Source: Patiria miniata (Eukaryota > Echinodermata > Asteroidea > Valvatida > Asterinidae). From it: 64,000 bases of DNA. Below are positions 14,101 to 24,725 of the stretch, in pieces; position 1 is the first letter of the stretch, and every line of letters begins with the position of its first letter. Under the pieces are notes generated by a model. That model was given only the letters and a program-made list of their open reading frames with translations. It was not told the origin of the DNA and did not search any database. The DNA lies in contig NW_024037072.1 in the NCBI RefSeq assembly GCF_015706575.1, positions 24,119,162 to 24,183,161 of the forward strand, in the 5' to 3' direction. A program made the translations under genes and the position numbers.

Positions 14101-17100
14101 CCAAGCCAGGTATTTGGGGTTTTTTCGGGTCGGTTTTACCTTATTGTTTGTCGGGTCGGGTCGGGTCGGTTTGAGGGAGTTAAGATCGGTTTCGGTTCGG
14201 ATTTGGTTTATATCTCTAATGTTTCGGGTCAGTTTTGGCCTGGTCGACCCGACGCACATCATTAACCTAGACTTGTTACCAATCCATCAATTGTGGACTT
14301 TGAATGTATCCATAGTTATGAGGAGCAGGGACTAGTCAAGGGAGACCATCGAGAGAGAAATTTGAACGCATTTGCGTGCCAACGATACTTGATACGCTCA
14401 TGCGAAGATGCTATGTCTTTAATACGCTTTGTGCACTTTCAGAATAAATAAGTCGTGCTTACTTCGCACGCGAACCAGAACAGTATGCACACACGGTGTG
14501 TCCTGTCCATGGGGCTCTCAAAAGTGGTAAAATAAACGCCCTCTTTTGTTGGCGCACGGAGCCCATACACTGAGAATATTATATTTCTTACTGAAAATCA
14601 ACATTCTTTTGTTATTCATTCCATGTTACTTGTGACCGGACGTGAGCATGGAATTGTTACCCCAAAAAACATGCCCGGACTTGTGTTGGAATTGTGATGG
14701 ACTGGACTTCAACATTGATAAACATCAGTGGTTACAGGTTGACACGTGACCTTTGACCTAGCTCTCCTTACCTAGTGGTTTGATTCCAGGTGATGCAGTC
14801 ACTGAGCCCTTGTTAGTCCCTGCCTCATCATCGTCCTCATCGTCTATTTCATCTCCTTCCAGATCCAGCTCAAAGTTGCCCTGCTTAACTTGCGGCCTTG
14901 AAATACAATATCAGGGATTTGGAAAGGTCATTATAAAGTGAAATATAAACATGTACACAACTATATCTTGAAAATTTGTGGTTTAAGTGTAATCCTTCCA
15001 CAAAGGAAATTCAGAGTCCAGAGCTGGTGTGCTATTCTTGATTGAAGTCACACGCGTGTCTTTTCGAAAAATGTTGCTTCAAGCACACGTGCCTTCGTTA
15101 TTGAGTGTCCTGATTTCCCACAGTGAATTGTCACTTGCATGGCATGCACTACATGTACATGTAAAGCCAGAATGACGTTGCCAGCCATGGTTCAAAATTC
15201 GATGGCCATATTTGCCGCTGGAAACATGTACAGGCAAGGCAAAAAATAGCTGTCATATGTCAGATGTAAACAGTGTTTCAACACATTTCTTTCTCAATAC
15301 CTAGGTCTCACACTGTATCCCACTTATCATCCTTCATTGTCCCGAAAATTGTGGAACTCTCTATCACAATCGTGCTTTCCATCATCATACAACCCACATA
15401 GGGGGTGCACTCATAAGTCCGACGCCTCATAGGTCCGACGCCTCATAAGTCCGACAAAATCGCATCCCCCAACCAAATAAAGGCCCATAAGTTCGACGCC
15501 TCATAGGTCCTACCCCTCATAAGTCTGACGCCACATAGGTCCAACACCTCGTACACCTCGTATGCTTCCGACGTCGGACATATGAGACGTCGAACTTATG
15601 AGGCGTCAGACCTATATGGCGGAATAAATAAATTGTATGCCTCATATTGCGTCGGACTTATGATACAGCCCCCCCCCCCCCCTCCACATAGTACAGGAGA
15701 TAGGTGATGGGATTGTGATACAACCATGGAATTTGGCACACAGAGTATGTCATGACAAAGATATTTGGCTATAAGCCCCATCGCAGAGTTGTCCTCTGAA
15801 AAAATATAGGTATAATAACAAACAATGGCAGCCATTTTGAAAATTTCGAACAGGGCTTGTTGTTCTACCTACATTTTTTTTTAAAGGACAAATCCGCGAT
15901 GGCCCTATATATATAGCCAATATCTTTCTTAAGACATACTCTGACTGTGTGTCAAAATCCATGCTCTAATTCATCAAAGGCACATTCCCACCAAATATTT
16001 GCCCTATCTGCCCCACTAACAGTCTTTCAAGAGCTTCGTCAACAAGCTCCATCTAATATCACCTTCCTAGTCTTAGTTCATGCGTCAAATGGCCTTTGGA
16101 CTCATCAAAGGTTTCCTGCCTTTTCTTGACATTTACTACACACACAAACTGTAGGACCCTATGTGGATTCACTGTTACCCAGACGGATTGGAATATGATT
16201 AGTAAACAAATACACTTCCGATCTCAATGCTACCATTAAAGGGAATGTACAACATTTGCTTTTGCTGCAATTTTCAGAAATAAGTGGATTGGAGGATTAG
16301 TATGTTATAGCAAATATTGTTAAATTGACTTGCTTCACGTTTTGGGTTCGGAGATGCTGGGAAATCCAAGAAAGCCAACCATGTTCTTGTAGTCTGGTTC
16401 CCTGACCCCACTTAAGATGAAACGGAGCAATTTATAAACTTTGGGGGAATTGTAAGGTCAGAGAATCTGTTTAGCAGGCTTGTACCCCTTCACAGGTGTG
16501 TAATCAATTGCAAAGAAAATGCGGAATAACTAAATGTGAAAAATTAGGAGCATTTTTTTTTTAAAAGCCAGTTTCTCCAACGCTGGTTGGACGACAAGCG
16601 TTGGGAAAAATACAAGTTTTTTTAAAACATGTCAGCACACCAGGAGCCACGATTTTACAGGATACTTTAGACTGTCATTCCCTATTCAGTAAGATATATC
16701 GTGATAATTTGATCATTTTGTTTTTTGATGTTTGCAAATGTTGTATCTTCCCTTTAAGGAAGACTGGCATTGCCGGCACAAATCCTTTCTTACATTACAT
16801 GTGAATCACTTGAACAAGTCAACAGCCATTTAGACATGTTATAAACCTGTATTCGTTTTGCACTGAGTGACCTCAACTGAACAGTGCAGACACATGTTTG
16901 GGCATGCACGTAGTATAAAGTTAAATTCTTTTCCGCAAGTGACACTGTGATGTGAATGAGGGATTGTATACATTTTCTTATAAATGGCAAAGTTCTCTAG
17001 GAACTTTTCTTTCTCAACAATATGCCATAAAAAGATGCGAGTTTTGCCCACCGCCTACTAACTTTATGTATTAGCAGCCGATTTCACGAAAGTTTACACA

Positions 17101-20100
17101 ATGGCATAAGTCCACTTGCGCCACAATTTATTGCACAAGTTGCGCAACATTTCACGCTGCGTAACATTTCAATTATGACACATTTCACGAAAGTTTTATG
17201 GTGCGTAAATCTGCGACTTGCGCAACAAATTATGGCTTAACTTGCACAATCAATTTACTTGTCACAATCATTTTACTTGGTGTTCGTTATGAATCCCAGC
17301 ATTGCCCAACTTATTGCAGTTGACACAAGACACTCACAGCTTTTCGTTTAAGGTACATAAATTTCTATTTCACTCGTGACGGAATTTTGAGAGTTGCCGC
17401 ATGATTCCGAAGAAAGTCATGGAAAAACTATCATTCACAAACAGCCGTTGGAAATGCTGTTATTATACTCATTTAAGATATTTGAAGCATTTAACACATT
17501 GTGCAGCTCTTCCAAGTTTCATGAAATTGATCGTAAGTTTATTGCGTAGCAGCGCAATAAATTTGTTGCGAAAGTCCTACGCATGGCCCAAACAACGCAC
17601 TTTTTCGTTAAATCTGCTGCTGCCGTTTTCCTTTGCCTGCAATGTGTCTTCATAATTGTCTATTTCACTGCCTGTCCTATATTAACAGACTGGTTTGTTG
17701 TTTGGTCTGCCCATCTGTTTCTTACTTCAGTTTCATACATTCTCACCTGAAGAGGGCGGCCTCTGCTGGCATAGCAACTGGAAACTCCGATTGTGAGCTT
17801 GTCAGGAGGCTACCAAAAGCTGCACAAATAAATGGTGGAATTGTTGACAACTTTCACATCCTCAGGTGGTTAGTTGTGCTTTACATTGGTTTGGGGTGGA
17901 TCGGAAATTGATTTTGAGAACAATTTAAGGTTTCAATTATTGTGCATTGCATGCACGTGCAGGAACACTTTGTGTGTGTCAGTTATCTGATACACCGTGC
18001 CCTCTGGAGACAATAGGGATCAAAAGATTGTATACGTCTCCACAGGGCAATTTCTATAGATGAATACGTCTCCACAAGGTTTTCACGAAATAGATACATG
18101 GATTTTACTCAAAAACTAGGAGTTTCTAAATAGATTGATGTGTCGCAAATGGAAGAGTTTTAGAAAAGGGATATTAAGTCCAAATTTCAGCCAAGGAAAT
18201 TAATTGTGGTTAAAATAAGAGCATTTTGAAACTTCACCTTCAAACTTGTAAACTTTACTACATGAGAACAAAGAAATGTCTCCACAAGAATACAAATTTC
18301 AGTATGTGTGCCCACGGAGCTATCCAGAGAGGCCACAAAATGCAATCTTCTATTCGTACACACAAATGAGTCCATAACAAGCCTTTAAGCACACTAAAAA
18401 TGCAGTGACTTTGGACAAAATAGTGAACACAATCCAGTCAACACAACTGTTGCAATCAGCATGTTTGGAGTGCAGCTGTTAAGACTGAGAAGACAGGACC
18501 ATACCTGAGTCTACTTTCTTGAGTTCTTCTAATGTAAATCCCTGGGTGCTGTCGGGAGACTAGAATGGCACACACAATGAAGAAAGAAAGACCGATGTCA
18601 AAAACTGGAATGGGACTTATAAATTTAAGGGAATGTACATCCTTGGGTTTTGCTGTAATTTTCAGAAATGAACTATTTGAGGGGTTAGTATAATAGATCA
18701 AATATTGTTACACTGACATGTTTGAAGTTTTGCGTACGAAAATGCTGGAAAAACCAAGAAAAACAAAAATGTTCAAGTAGTCTGGTTCCCTGACTCCACT
18801 AAAGATGAAATGGATAAAAATTGCCGGAAAATTGTATTAAAGGTAAGGGAACCAGTCTAGCTGGCCTGCACCCGTTCATGAACATGCACTGAAAACAATG
18901 GTTAATATGGAGCAGAAGTTGAACAATAGTTAGGTTTTTCCAACGGTGGTCGGCCGACCACCATTGGAAATGTATACATAATTTTACAGGATGCTTTAGA
19001 CTGTCATTTACCAACATCTTAGTAAGGTATTTCGTAACAACTTGGTAGTTGCATTTTCCCTTTAAGCATTGGAAAAATGACAATAAAGTCATTTTCTGCT
19101 AACTGTAGCAGATAATTCAATGAAGGGTAAGCGCATTTCACTAATTAGAACAGACTTTGGCTTCTGGCTTTTGTGCTGGCTTAGCACAGAATTAGCACAG
19201 AATACCTCGGTATGGAATTTCATTACTGCAATTTTCCCTCACAAATGTAACTGGATGTGTGCAAAAAGGTAACAGAAGACAACATGGCAAAATCCGCTCT
19301 CTGTGAATAATTTCCCGTGGTCATGGTACATGTATCTACATGTAGATAAGGCATGTGAGGTGAAATGTGTGCTTACTAGTCATTCAGCAGGGCCTTTAAA
19401 TTTCTGCCCGTGCTGCCTGTTTGTGGTTTTCCCAACACCACGTGTCTTATTGAGTTTAGATAACATCATAAATAATCCATCCAATATAATACCGAATACT
19501 GTCATATTTTTGGGGCCGTATCATAAGTCCGACACCTCATAGGTCCGACGCCTCATAAGTCCCACATTTCGGACTTATGAAGCGTTGGACTTTTGAGGCA
19601 TACAATTTATTTATTTCGCCTCATAGGTCCGAGGCCTCATAAGTCCCATGCCTCATAAGTCCAACACTGGAAAAACGAAGCTTTTTAGGCGTCGGACCTA
19701 TGAGGCGTCGGACCTATGAGGCGTCGGAGCTATGAGGCGTCGGAGCTATGAGGCGTCGGACCTATGAGGCGTCGGACCTATGAGGCGTCGGACCTATGAG
19801 GCGTCGGACCTATGAGGCGTCGGAGCTATGAGGCGTCGGAGCTATGAGGCGTCGGAGCTATGAGGCGTCGGAGCTATGAGGCGTCGGACCTATGAGGCGT
19901 CGGACCTATGAGGCGTCGGAGCTATGAGGCGTCGGACCTATGAGGCGTCAGACCTATGAGGCGTCGGACCTATGAGGCGTCGGAGCTATGAGGCGTCGGA
20001 GCTATGAGGCATCGGACTTATGAGGCGTCGGAGCTATGAGGCGTCGGACCTATGCGGCGTTAGACTTATGAGCGAACCCCATATTTTTGTGGCGGTATAC

Positions 20101-23100
20101 CATGGACTCTCAAAATCCAATACTGCACAAGCCTAAATTGCACTGATAGTGCCGGTAGATCAGAACAGTGATCATCAGGACAGCATTTCATTGTTAACAA
20201 AAATATTTTATTTATTTTAACAGCTTTTTTTAATTATATAACTTTTCGTGTTACCTGGAGTGCTTTCCCTCGAAGGTCTAAACACGCAGCTATCTTTGAC
20301 AACGTTCTCTGCAACATAAAAACAGGAAAATGTTATATTTCCCAAGTCCAAACTACATGTGTATAACAATGGAAATATTTCAATTGTTACCTCATACATA
20401 CTTTTGAGGTTAACATGCTTCTTTCATTGGTGGATGTTCCAAAACATCAGGCAAGTAAAAGTAGCTACCCTGCATGCAGGACACACATACTATTGCGAAT
20501 CTAGTCGGTTACCATTGGTAGTGCCAGGAAAGTAGTATGTATTATATACATAATAATGTGTATTTATAAAGCGCACATGTCCACCAGTATTGGTGCTCAA
20601 GGCGCTACGTCATTATTGCCCTGTTCATTAGACCAATGAAACATTCCAAACACAGCTCAATGCTGCCATTTCGGCGGCAAGCAGCTAAAATGAATCACAA
20701 TAACCATCTCTGCCCTCACAGGTACCCAATTTACTGCAATCACTGTCAATGCACTGCAATCACTGTCAATATGTTGAGGCAGAGCCAGTGAAATCCTGGA
20801 GCAGTGCGGCGGATTTAAAGTATAATCTAGGCCAACATTTATGCACATCTGGGCATGTAGGACACAAGGTCCGACCCAAGACTTTGACACAGTGCATCCT
20901 CCAACATCAGCCACACATTGTTGCTATATACCCTCAATCCTGCAAAATCCTCCATTTTGAAAACAGGATTTTGGAGGATTTAGGAAGGTTAGGGTTAAAA
21001 GAAAAGAACGGGTTTAAAACTCGAGTAGTGTTCTTGCAGTTTGTTCAACGGGGAACAAATCAAGATCTGTTATAAACCTCCAGATATTATTACTTCTGAC
21101 CTTTTGGTTGTCATTGAATAGAGTTGCTTCATGTGATGCTTCTCTCAGGACCTGCTTTGATAACCTGTGGGAAAGAAGGCACAATGTCAAGATGGTCAAG
21201 TCAGAGTCCACATAAGACTTTACTAACTCCCCAGGCCCTCCGGCAAGGATGCAACCTCAATCCTGCAAAATCCTCTAATTGCCACCAAGAAAAAATTGGA
21301 TTCAGCCTCAATCCTCCAAAATCATCCGTTATTTCTTGAATTCTGTCTGTGGAGGGTGACCACTGCCTCAATCCTCCAAAATCCTCTGCCAATTACAGCT
21401 ATGGTTTGAGGCGGAGCGAATGGCATTTAGAAGTAGTGCGGAAGAAATATGAGAAAAACACAGGGCTGAATAATGCATGGCTGAACATAACCAATGCAGG
21501 ATATGGCCTACTGGCTTGACATAATGCATCCTCCACAAAAAAACGCCATACATCTTTGCCATTCACAAGGGTGTGAGCAGCCTCTGACAAAAATAGCTGA
21601 AAATAGCTGAAAATGGCTGAAAACAGCTGAACAAGGTGTAAAAAAAGCTGAACTTTGGAAATCTCCTATACTTTTGTACACAGCAAGTGAGGGAAAATAG
21701 CTGAAATCCAAAACAAAAAAAGCTGAAATCAGCTATAAAGCTGAGATTTCACACCCCTGCATTCATCCTCGATCCTCTAAAATCATCCAAAACCGGGAGG
21801 AGGATTTTGGAGTTTGAGGGTTAATGTATATTTTCTCACACAATCTGCAGGGATTTTAAGAGTTGGAACATTGTACATGTTATCCTGTTAACATTGGGTA
21901 CACAATCTGTATCCTGCGACAGTAGAATGAGAATGTAAGATGATGAAAGCATTGGTCTACATACACACACTTGCAACATTGCTCAAGAAAATTTGTTCCA
22001 AATTCAGGGCACGTTGGGAACACCGCAATGGGGACGCATGCTGTTAGGAAGAATGTTCCGAGAGATTTACTGCGCTAAAAGTTTTACTTTTTGTTGCTGT
22101 TTGACAAGCCCAGATATTCACCAAAGGACATACCGGTAATTTATGCTTTATCCGTGCCGGGGAAAGCAGACGGTTTAGCATGATGAGCAGGGGTAACAAA
22201 CATTAAGACATGCATGCACCTGCCTATTAAGGAAGTCCATTTTTATTTCTAGAGTTCTCTTTTTTTTTGCCTCTGAAGTAGGGTCAGTCGAAGAAAAAAA
22301 ATGTGAAGACAAAAAAAATGCAGTTGCACGTGTATAGATTACTAAATAAAATGATGCCAAGTTCGTAAATTGTATAGATTTGTTGACTGCTATGAGTTTA
22401 TCACGAGTTGACATCACTGAATAAATACAATCAAACTACATGTGGCAAGATGTAGTTCACTAACATTACATCTGGACGGAGCAGCTCATTAATAACTTGG
22501 CTGTAGTGGCAGCCATAACATACCGGTGATCGGAGACACTTACTGGTACATGTAATATGATGAGAGGCAACATCATCTCATCCTCTTGGATTCACTGGTT
22601 GCTAGTATACGCCGTCCTTCACGAAAAACAAATCTGGTATTCATTTTCAACAGCTTTTCAAATAACCCAGAGCCTGATTGGCTGAATTTCCTATTCTTTT
22701 GTTTTTTTTCATAACTTCTTTTGTTAATGGGGTTCCAGACAGGGAAGGCAGGAATATAAAAAAAATTCTTGGGTGGTGAGCCAAGAGCACCAAAGGAATA
22801 AAAAGGATGCCCTAAGGCCATTTGCGCGTCGGCAAAATGAAAAAGTTTTTTTTCAATAAAAGATAATGTCTCAAAACCGCCAAACTCACTGGTTTGACTG
22901 GAATCCTCCTGCTGCACAATTTTAATGTGTTTTTAGATTGGGTTATGGTCGAGAATAAGCTTTTTGTGGCCTCTCTGGATTTCCATATATTTGCACTAAG
23001 TTTAGTAGGGCACCATTTGCAGTCATCAGCAGACATTTGAAGCAAAAAAATCAGGTAAAAAAAAAAAAAAACCCGTCGCTGCACCACTTTTTGGGCAAGC

Positions 23101-23380
23101 TCCATACCAGAAACCGGAGACTTTTTTTTGGGCCTAAGAATATGCACATCAAAAGTAAGTACACAAATACAGCTCTGACTCTTAGATGCAAGCACTTTTT
23201 ACTGTGCACTGGCCAGACGTTGTTATGAATATATTTCAAGGTCGATTTTTCACATTGTTTTTCCCGTTCTTACATTTGATATTCATCTACGGCCTCAACT
23301 AACTGGCCCCAGGAATCGTGACCAGTCCCTCGTGTCAAGGATGCCCTCCATCGTGCTACCAGCTTCTGCTTATCTCCCAT
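8116..23380 (-). CDS. AIDA: AIDA, axin interactor, dorsalization-associated protein (one exon not located)
   Basis: In vertebrates AIDA binds Axin and restrains Axin-driven JNK signalling and dorsalization; an N-terminal helical part is followed by a C2-like domain. Exons, 5' to 3' on the minus strand: 23274-23380 (start; MGDKQKLVARWRASL, DSWGQLVEAVDEYQ), 21101-21164 (LSKQVLREASHEATLFNDNQK), 20255-20308 (RTLSKIAACLDLRGKALQ), 18505-18559 (STQGFTLEELKKVDS), 14772-14896 (acidic linker, DLEGDEIDDEDDDEAG), 11308-11430 (TNLVVRIEKIGLKDASMYLD, start of C2), 10603-10725 (NKGIDVAKPQETPVALRRED), 8534-8651 (GAAIFFEFRHYKLKKR, STKCFAFMEMDEIKPGP) and 8116-8212 (YQKPTDFRRKKLSLL to stop). All joins except exon 4 to the acidic exon are in phase with GT-AG sites. 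That gap needs a short exon between 14.9 and 18.5 kb, expected to encode the block ILKNILTYNKEFPFDV of human AIDA. Without it the product is about 288 residues; human AIDA is 306. Residue matches to the human protein are from memory. The introns are full of MITEs. Confidence 0.93.
8508..8522. repeat. Poly-G run next to an AIDA splice donor
   Basis: Fifteen consecutive G on the plus strand (poly-C in the transcript) with a further GGGGG at 8502-8506. It begins about 11 nt inside the intron after the exon ending at 8534. Other G runs lie at about 8311-8321 and 8396-8406. Confidence 0.8.
8733..9266. mobile_element. TTAA-type MITE, family 1, copy 2
   Basis: TTAA edges at 8733-8736 and 9263-9266, ends AGCTATAGTCCATCATTTG and its imperfect inverse. 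Reverse-oriented relative to the copy at 7257 and closest to the copy at 58053. Located in the AIDA intron between exons 8534-8651 and 10603-10725. Confidence 0.65.
9299..9820. mobile_element. Foldback repeat with CCTCAATCCT motifs, holding a nested palindrome
   Basis: The outer edges are inverted (ATTAACCCTAACCGCC at left, GGCCGGGTTAGAGTTAAT at right). The interior repeats CCTCAATCCTNCAAAATC several times at roughly 80-90-bp spacing. Related sequence recurs at 20900-21000, 21230-21410 and 21765-21825. A ~105-bp palindrome at 9542-9647 looks like a later insertion. Non-coding. Confidence 0.45.
9542..9647. repeat. Palindromic repeat (GTCACGCTTTGTTT family)
   Basis: Arms start GTCACACTCCCTTTACACAC and end AAACAAAGCGTGAC around a ~40-bp centre. 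A second copy, with longer and cleaner arms, lies at 41659-41755, so this is a dispersed short palindromic element rather than a chance hairpin. Confidence 0.45.
9920..10560. mobile_element. Foldback MITE with a duplicated right arm
   Basis: The outer sequence AAACCCAAATGTCGGGACC (9943-9960 region) is inverted at about 10523-10541. The left arm 9960-10110 pairs with the right arm, and the right arm is present twice in tandem (about 10228-10356 and 10357-10485, 129-bp period). The element ends about 43 nt from the donor of the AIDA exon 10603-10725, so it is transcribed in that intron. Non-coding. Confidence 0.6.
11753..12030 (+). mobile_element. tRNA-derived SINE
   Basis: The tRNA-like head shows an A-box-like TGGTCCAATGGTTACAG (about 11763-11779) and a B box GGTTCGAATCC (about 11807-11817). 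It is followed by CTTGAGCAAGGCGC, a core shared with the next SINE. No intact tRNA cloverleaf, so it is not called a tRNA gene. Lies in an AIDA intron, antisense to the gene. Confidence 0.55.
12040..12418 (+). mobile_element. tRNA-derived SINE with ATT-repeat tail
   Basis: A box around GTGGTTAAGGGCAC (about 12067), B box GGGTTCGAGTCC (about 12115-12126), the core CTTGAGCAAGGCACTTTGTC, then GTGAGGGCAGAGATGGTTAT and a terminal (ATT)n tract near 12395-12415. A partial reverse copy of the 3' part lies at 20520-20735. Confidence 0.6.
12601..12937. mobile_element. Foldback element with one tRNA-like head
   Basis: The terminal inverted repeats run from AAATTAGGTTTTGCCC (12603) through GTATACTCAGTGTGTTACC and are mirrored up to 12897. 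The minus strand at about 12690-12756 carries a tRNA-like unit with GGTCGAGTGGT and GGGTTCGAGTCCCACC. A 12-bp direct repeat AAGTTGAGTGTT lies at both sides (ends at 12600; 12937-12948), suggesting retroposition rather than cut-and-paste insertion. A related element with two opposed heads is at 32522-32990. Confidence 0.5.
13513..14264. mobile_element. hAT-like MITE with GGGTC-rich arms
   Basis: The ends are TAATGATGTGC and its inverse GCACATCATTA. The flanking 8-bp duplication ACCTAGAC (13505-13512, 14265-14272) is exact. The inner arms are arrays of GGGTCGGGTC and CCGAAAC motifs on opposite strands. The middle holds four tandem copies of a 31-bp unit. No transposase was seen. Located in an AIDA intron. 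Confidence 0.75.
13721..13844. repeat. 31-bp tandem repeat, four copies
   Basis: Units contain GATGCAATATTATTGA followed by GAGTCACTGTCA or a variant; four consecutive copies with a few base differences. They lie inside the MITE 13513-14264. Confidence 0.75.
14273..15392. other. AIDA intron sequence flanking the acidic-linker exon
   Basis: Apart from the AIDA exon 14772-14896 I see no gene or clear repeat here. Confidence 0.4.
15401..15682. mobile_element. Foldback MITE with 16-bp CTCATAAGTCCGAC repeats (short copy)
   Basis: Starts GGGGGTGCACTCATAAG and ends TATGATACAGCCCCC. Flanks CCCACATA (15393-15400) and TCCACATA (15683-15690) form an 8-bp duplication with one mismatch. The left arm repeats CCTCATAAGTCCGACG, the right arm its inverse, around a core AATAAATAAATTGTATGCC. 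Same family as 19512-20080, where the core is on the opposite strand. Confidence 0.75.
15728..15962. repeat. Inverted repeat pair
   Basis: Sequence around TTTGGCACACAGAGTATGTC (15733 onwards) is mirrored around 15870-15960 (GACATACTCTGACTGTGTG), with matching GATATTTGGCTATA blocks. Imperfect arms of about 80-90 bp; probably another old foldback element. Confidence 0.45.
16236..16757. mobile_element. TTAA-type MITE, family 2, copy 1
   Basis: TTAA at both edges (16236-16239, 16754-16757) with ends AGGGAATGTACAAC and CTTCCCT. Shares the internal block TAGTCTGGTTCCCTGAC and TTTTACAGGATACTTTAGAC with the copy at 18625-19065. Non-coding, in an AIDA intron. Confidence 0.6.
17041..18180. other. AIDA intron, no gene recognised
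   Basis: Contains scattered CGAAAGTTT and TTGCGCAA motifs between 17080 and 17600 that look like a decayed repeat, but boundaries are not clear. The AIDA exon expected between 14.9 and 18.5 kb was searched for here by eye without success. Confidence 0.3.
18625..19065. mobile_element. TTAA-type MITE, family 2, copy 2
   Basis: TTAA edges at 18625-18628 and 19062-19065, ends AGGGAATGTACATC and TTTTCCCT. A central palindrome (CCAACGGTGGTCGG / CCGACCACCATTGG) lies near 18940-18965. It begins 65 bp upstream of the AIDA exon 18505-18559. Confidence 0.6.
19512..20080. mobile_element. Foldback MITE with a 24-unit 16-bp array (long copy)
   Basis: Begins GGGGCCGTATCATAAG and ends TTATGAGCGAACCCC; the 8-bp duplication ATATTTTT is exact (19504-19511, 20081-20088). 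The left arm has a few CCTCATAAGTCCGACG units and the core ACAATTTATTTATTTCGCC; the right arm is expanded into 24 units. Same family as 15401-15682. Confidence 0.8.
19686..20069 (+). repeat. 16-bp tandem array, 24 units
   Basis: Consensus unit GAGGCGTCGGACCTAT. Units differ almost only at one position (GGACC or GGAGC). In order they run 2 C, 2 G, 4 C, 4 G, 2 C, 1 G, 3 C, 2 G, then mixed and more divergent units at the outer end. Confidence 0.9.
20520..20735 (-). mobile_element. Partial SINE, 3' part
   Basis: On the minus strand GGGTACCTGTGAGGGCAG and GATGGTTATTGTGATT match the SINE at 12040-12418; the tRNA-like head is missing. Located in an AIDA intron. Confidence 0.4.
20900..21825. repeat. 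CCTCAATCCT repeat cluster around an AIDA exon
   Basis: Blocks with CCTCAATCCTNCAAAATCC lie at about 20930-20995, 21230-21400 and 21765-21825, edged by GTTAGGGTTAA or GAGGGTTAATG. They resemble the foldback repeat at 9299-9820. The AIDA exon 21101-21164 sits among them. A short AAAATAGCTG-type tandem repeat lies at about 21588-21640 and again near 21697-21740. Confidence 0.4.
22816..23134. mobile_element. Harbinger-like MITE, copy A (left end shortened)
   Basis: Right end CCAGAAACCGGAGACTTT ... GGGCC; left end GGCCA with most of its inverted repeat missing. The 3-bp duplication TAA is exact (22813-22815, 23135-23137). The body matches the copies at 28701-29066 and 38431-38796. TAA/TTA duplications and GGCC ends fit PIF/Harbinger. 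It lies within AIDA intron 1, 140 bp from exon 1. Confidence 0.75.
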
Positions 23381-23881
23381 GATGATGCTTTGCTACTCAT
23401 TGAACCAGGGCTTTGCCGCAGCAACGTGGGCGATTTAAAGTCTGTGGAAGGAATACAAAAACTCACTGAAGTGGAGACTTTGAGTCTAACCATTTCCTAG
23501 CTAGGAATTATATGGAAACTAGACATTTTGGAAAGGCCAACTTAGTTATCCTCAGTTTCATAACCAGTTAAACAAATTCTGGTCTACACAAATGTTGTCC
23601 TGAAAATATCCCCTCAAACATGTCAAAATAAAAAAATACTTAGTAGAATTGAAATATCCAGCTCACTAGGCTCATCTCCCAATATCATGAGCCTAATATC
23701 ACGGGGAAGACTTAATTTTGGGCGAATATTGAGAGGTAAGGCTATGCCGAGTATGACTTGGAATAGCCTACTATTGTTTTCTTCAAATTACCAACCTTTG
23801 GATTCAAAGTACGTATGGCCCAGCTACAGAGTGTACCCCAGTGCAGGCCATAGACTAGGGCTAAGACTTTGTCAGATCGAC

Positions 23882-24511
23882 GGGGGTCAGACAACTCGAC
23901 CGTTGAGACAACTCGACAGTCTGTGCATCAAATGGAACTAGACAAGTGGTCTGTTGAGACAAATCGCCTGTTCAGGCAAGTCGACTTGCAATTTTTTTGG
24001 GAGAGGCATTGGGGGCTTGTACGTTCTGCAGACGCAATGGTTTGGTGGGGCTCGGTCAAAGTTTCATGTACAATGTACATTCAGATGTTAAAGTTACGTC
24101 TTGCAGACTAGCGATATGCAAACGCACGTGCACCGCATCATTGTGCATGCTGCGTCGCCCCGACCGTGCACCGCACCAGGGCTCGACTAGGCCTACTTCT
24201 AGTCTCGAAGTAGGTCCCGACGTGACAGCCACCGCTCTGCCCACTGTGTGCATGCTGTGCTGCCGTACACCTGGCCGGGTCCCTGCGCACATTCCTGCCA
24301 CAGATTATGCGACTTTTTACCCGCTAAGCGACAGATGCAATGCCCAAACAACGATGGGCATTATTTGTGGTAAAAACCACATGCGCCGCTCTATATACGT
24401 GCACAACGTCTAGCACGGTCGTAGTTGTCTCCATGTTTTTTTAAAGTTAACTTGTCTCAATGGTCGAGTTGTCCGAGTCGAGTTGTCTCAACGGTCGAGT
24501 TGTCTGACATC
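23882..24511. mobile_element. Foldback MITE with GACAACTCGAC repeats
   Basis: The inverted ends contain GTCAGACAACTCGACCGTTG; the arms repeat GACAACTCGAC at 16-17-bp spacing. The flanks CAGATCGAC (23873-23881) and CAGATCGGAC (24512-24521) are near-identical and look like an 8-10-bp target duplication. Non-coding interior. It lies just upstream of AIDA exon 1. Confidence 0.6.
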
Positions 24512-24725
24512 CAGATCGGACCTGATACAGCTTTGTTTGTTTGGATCGGTTGTGGTTTGTTGTGAAAATTGCAAATTTTCTGAAGCCCTTCTTACGGCCA
24601 TCGTTCGCTGGCAGTTGTCTGGACGAGAAAATGGAGCAGCTACGCGTGACACGGCAACTGACTGAGTGTGAGCTTAGCTGGAGTCTTCAAGCTAGACAAT
24701 GAACATTATCAAAAGGTGTTTCAAT

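Noticed and set aside
19686-20069. CRISPR array
   Set aside because: Units are directly adjacent without unique spacers, and the DNA is eukaryotic.
23997-24413. 138-codon ORF
   Set aside because: It lies wholly inside the foldback MITE 23882-24511, whose arms explain the open frame.
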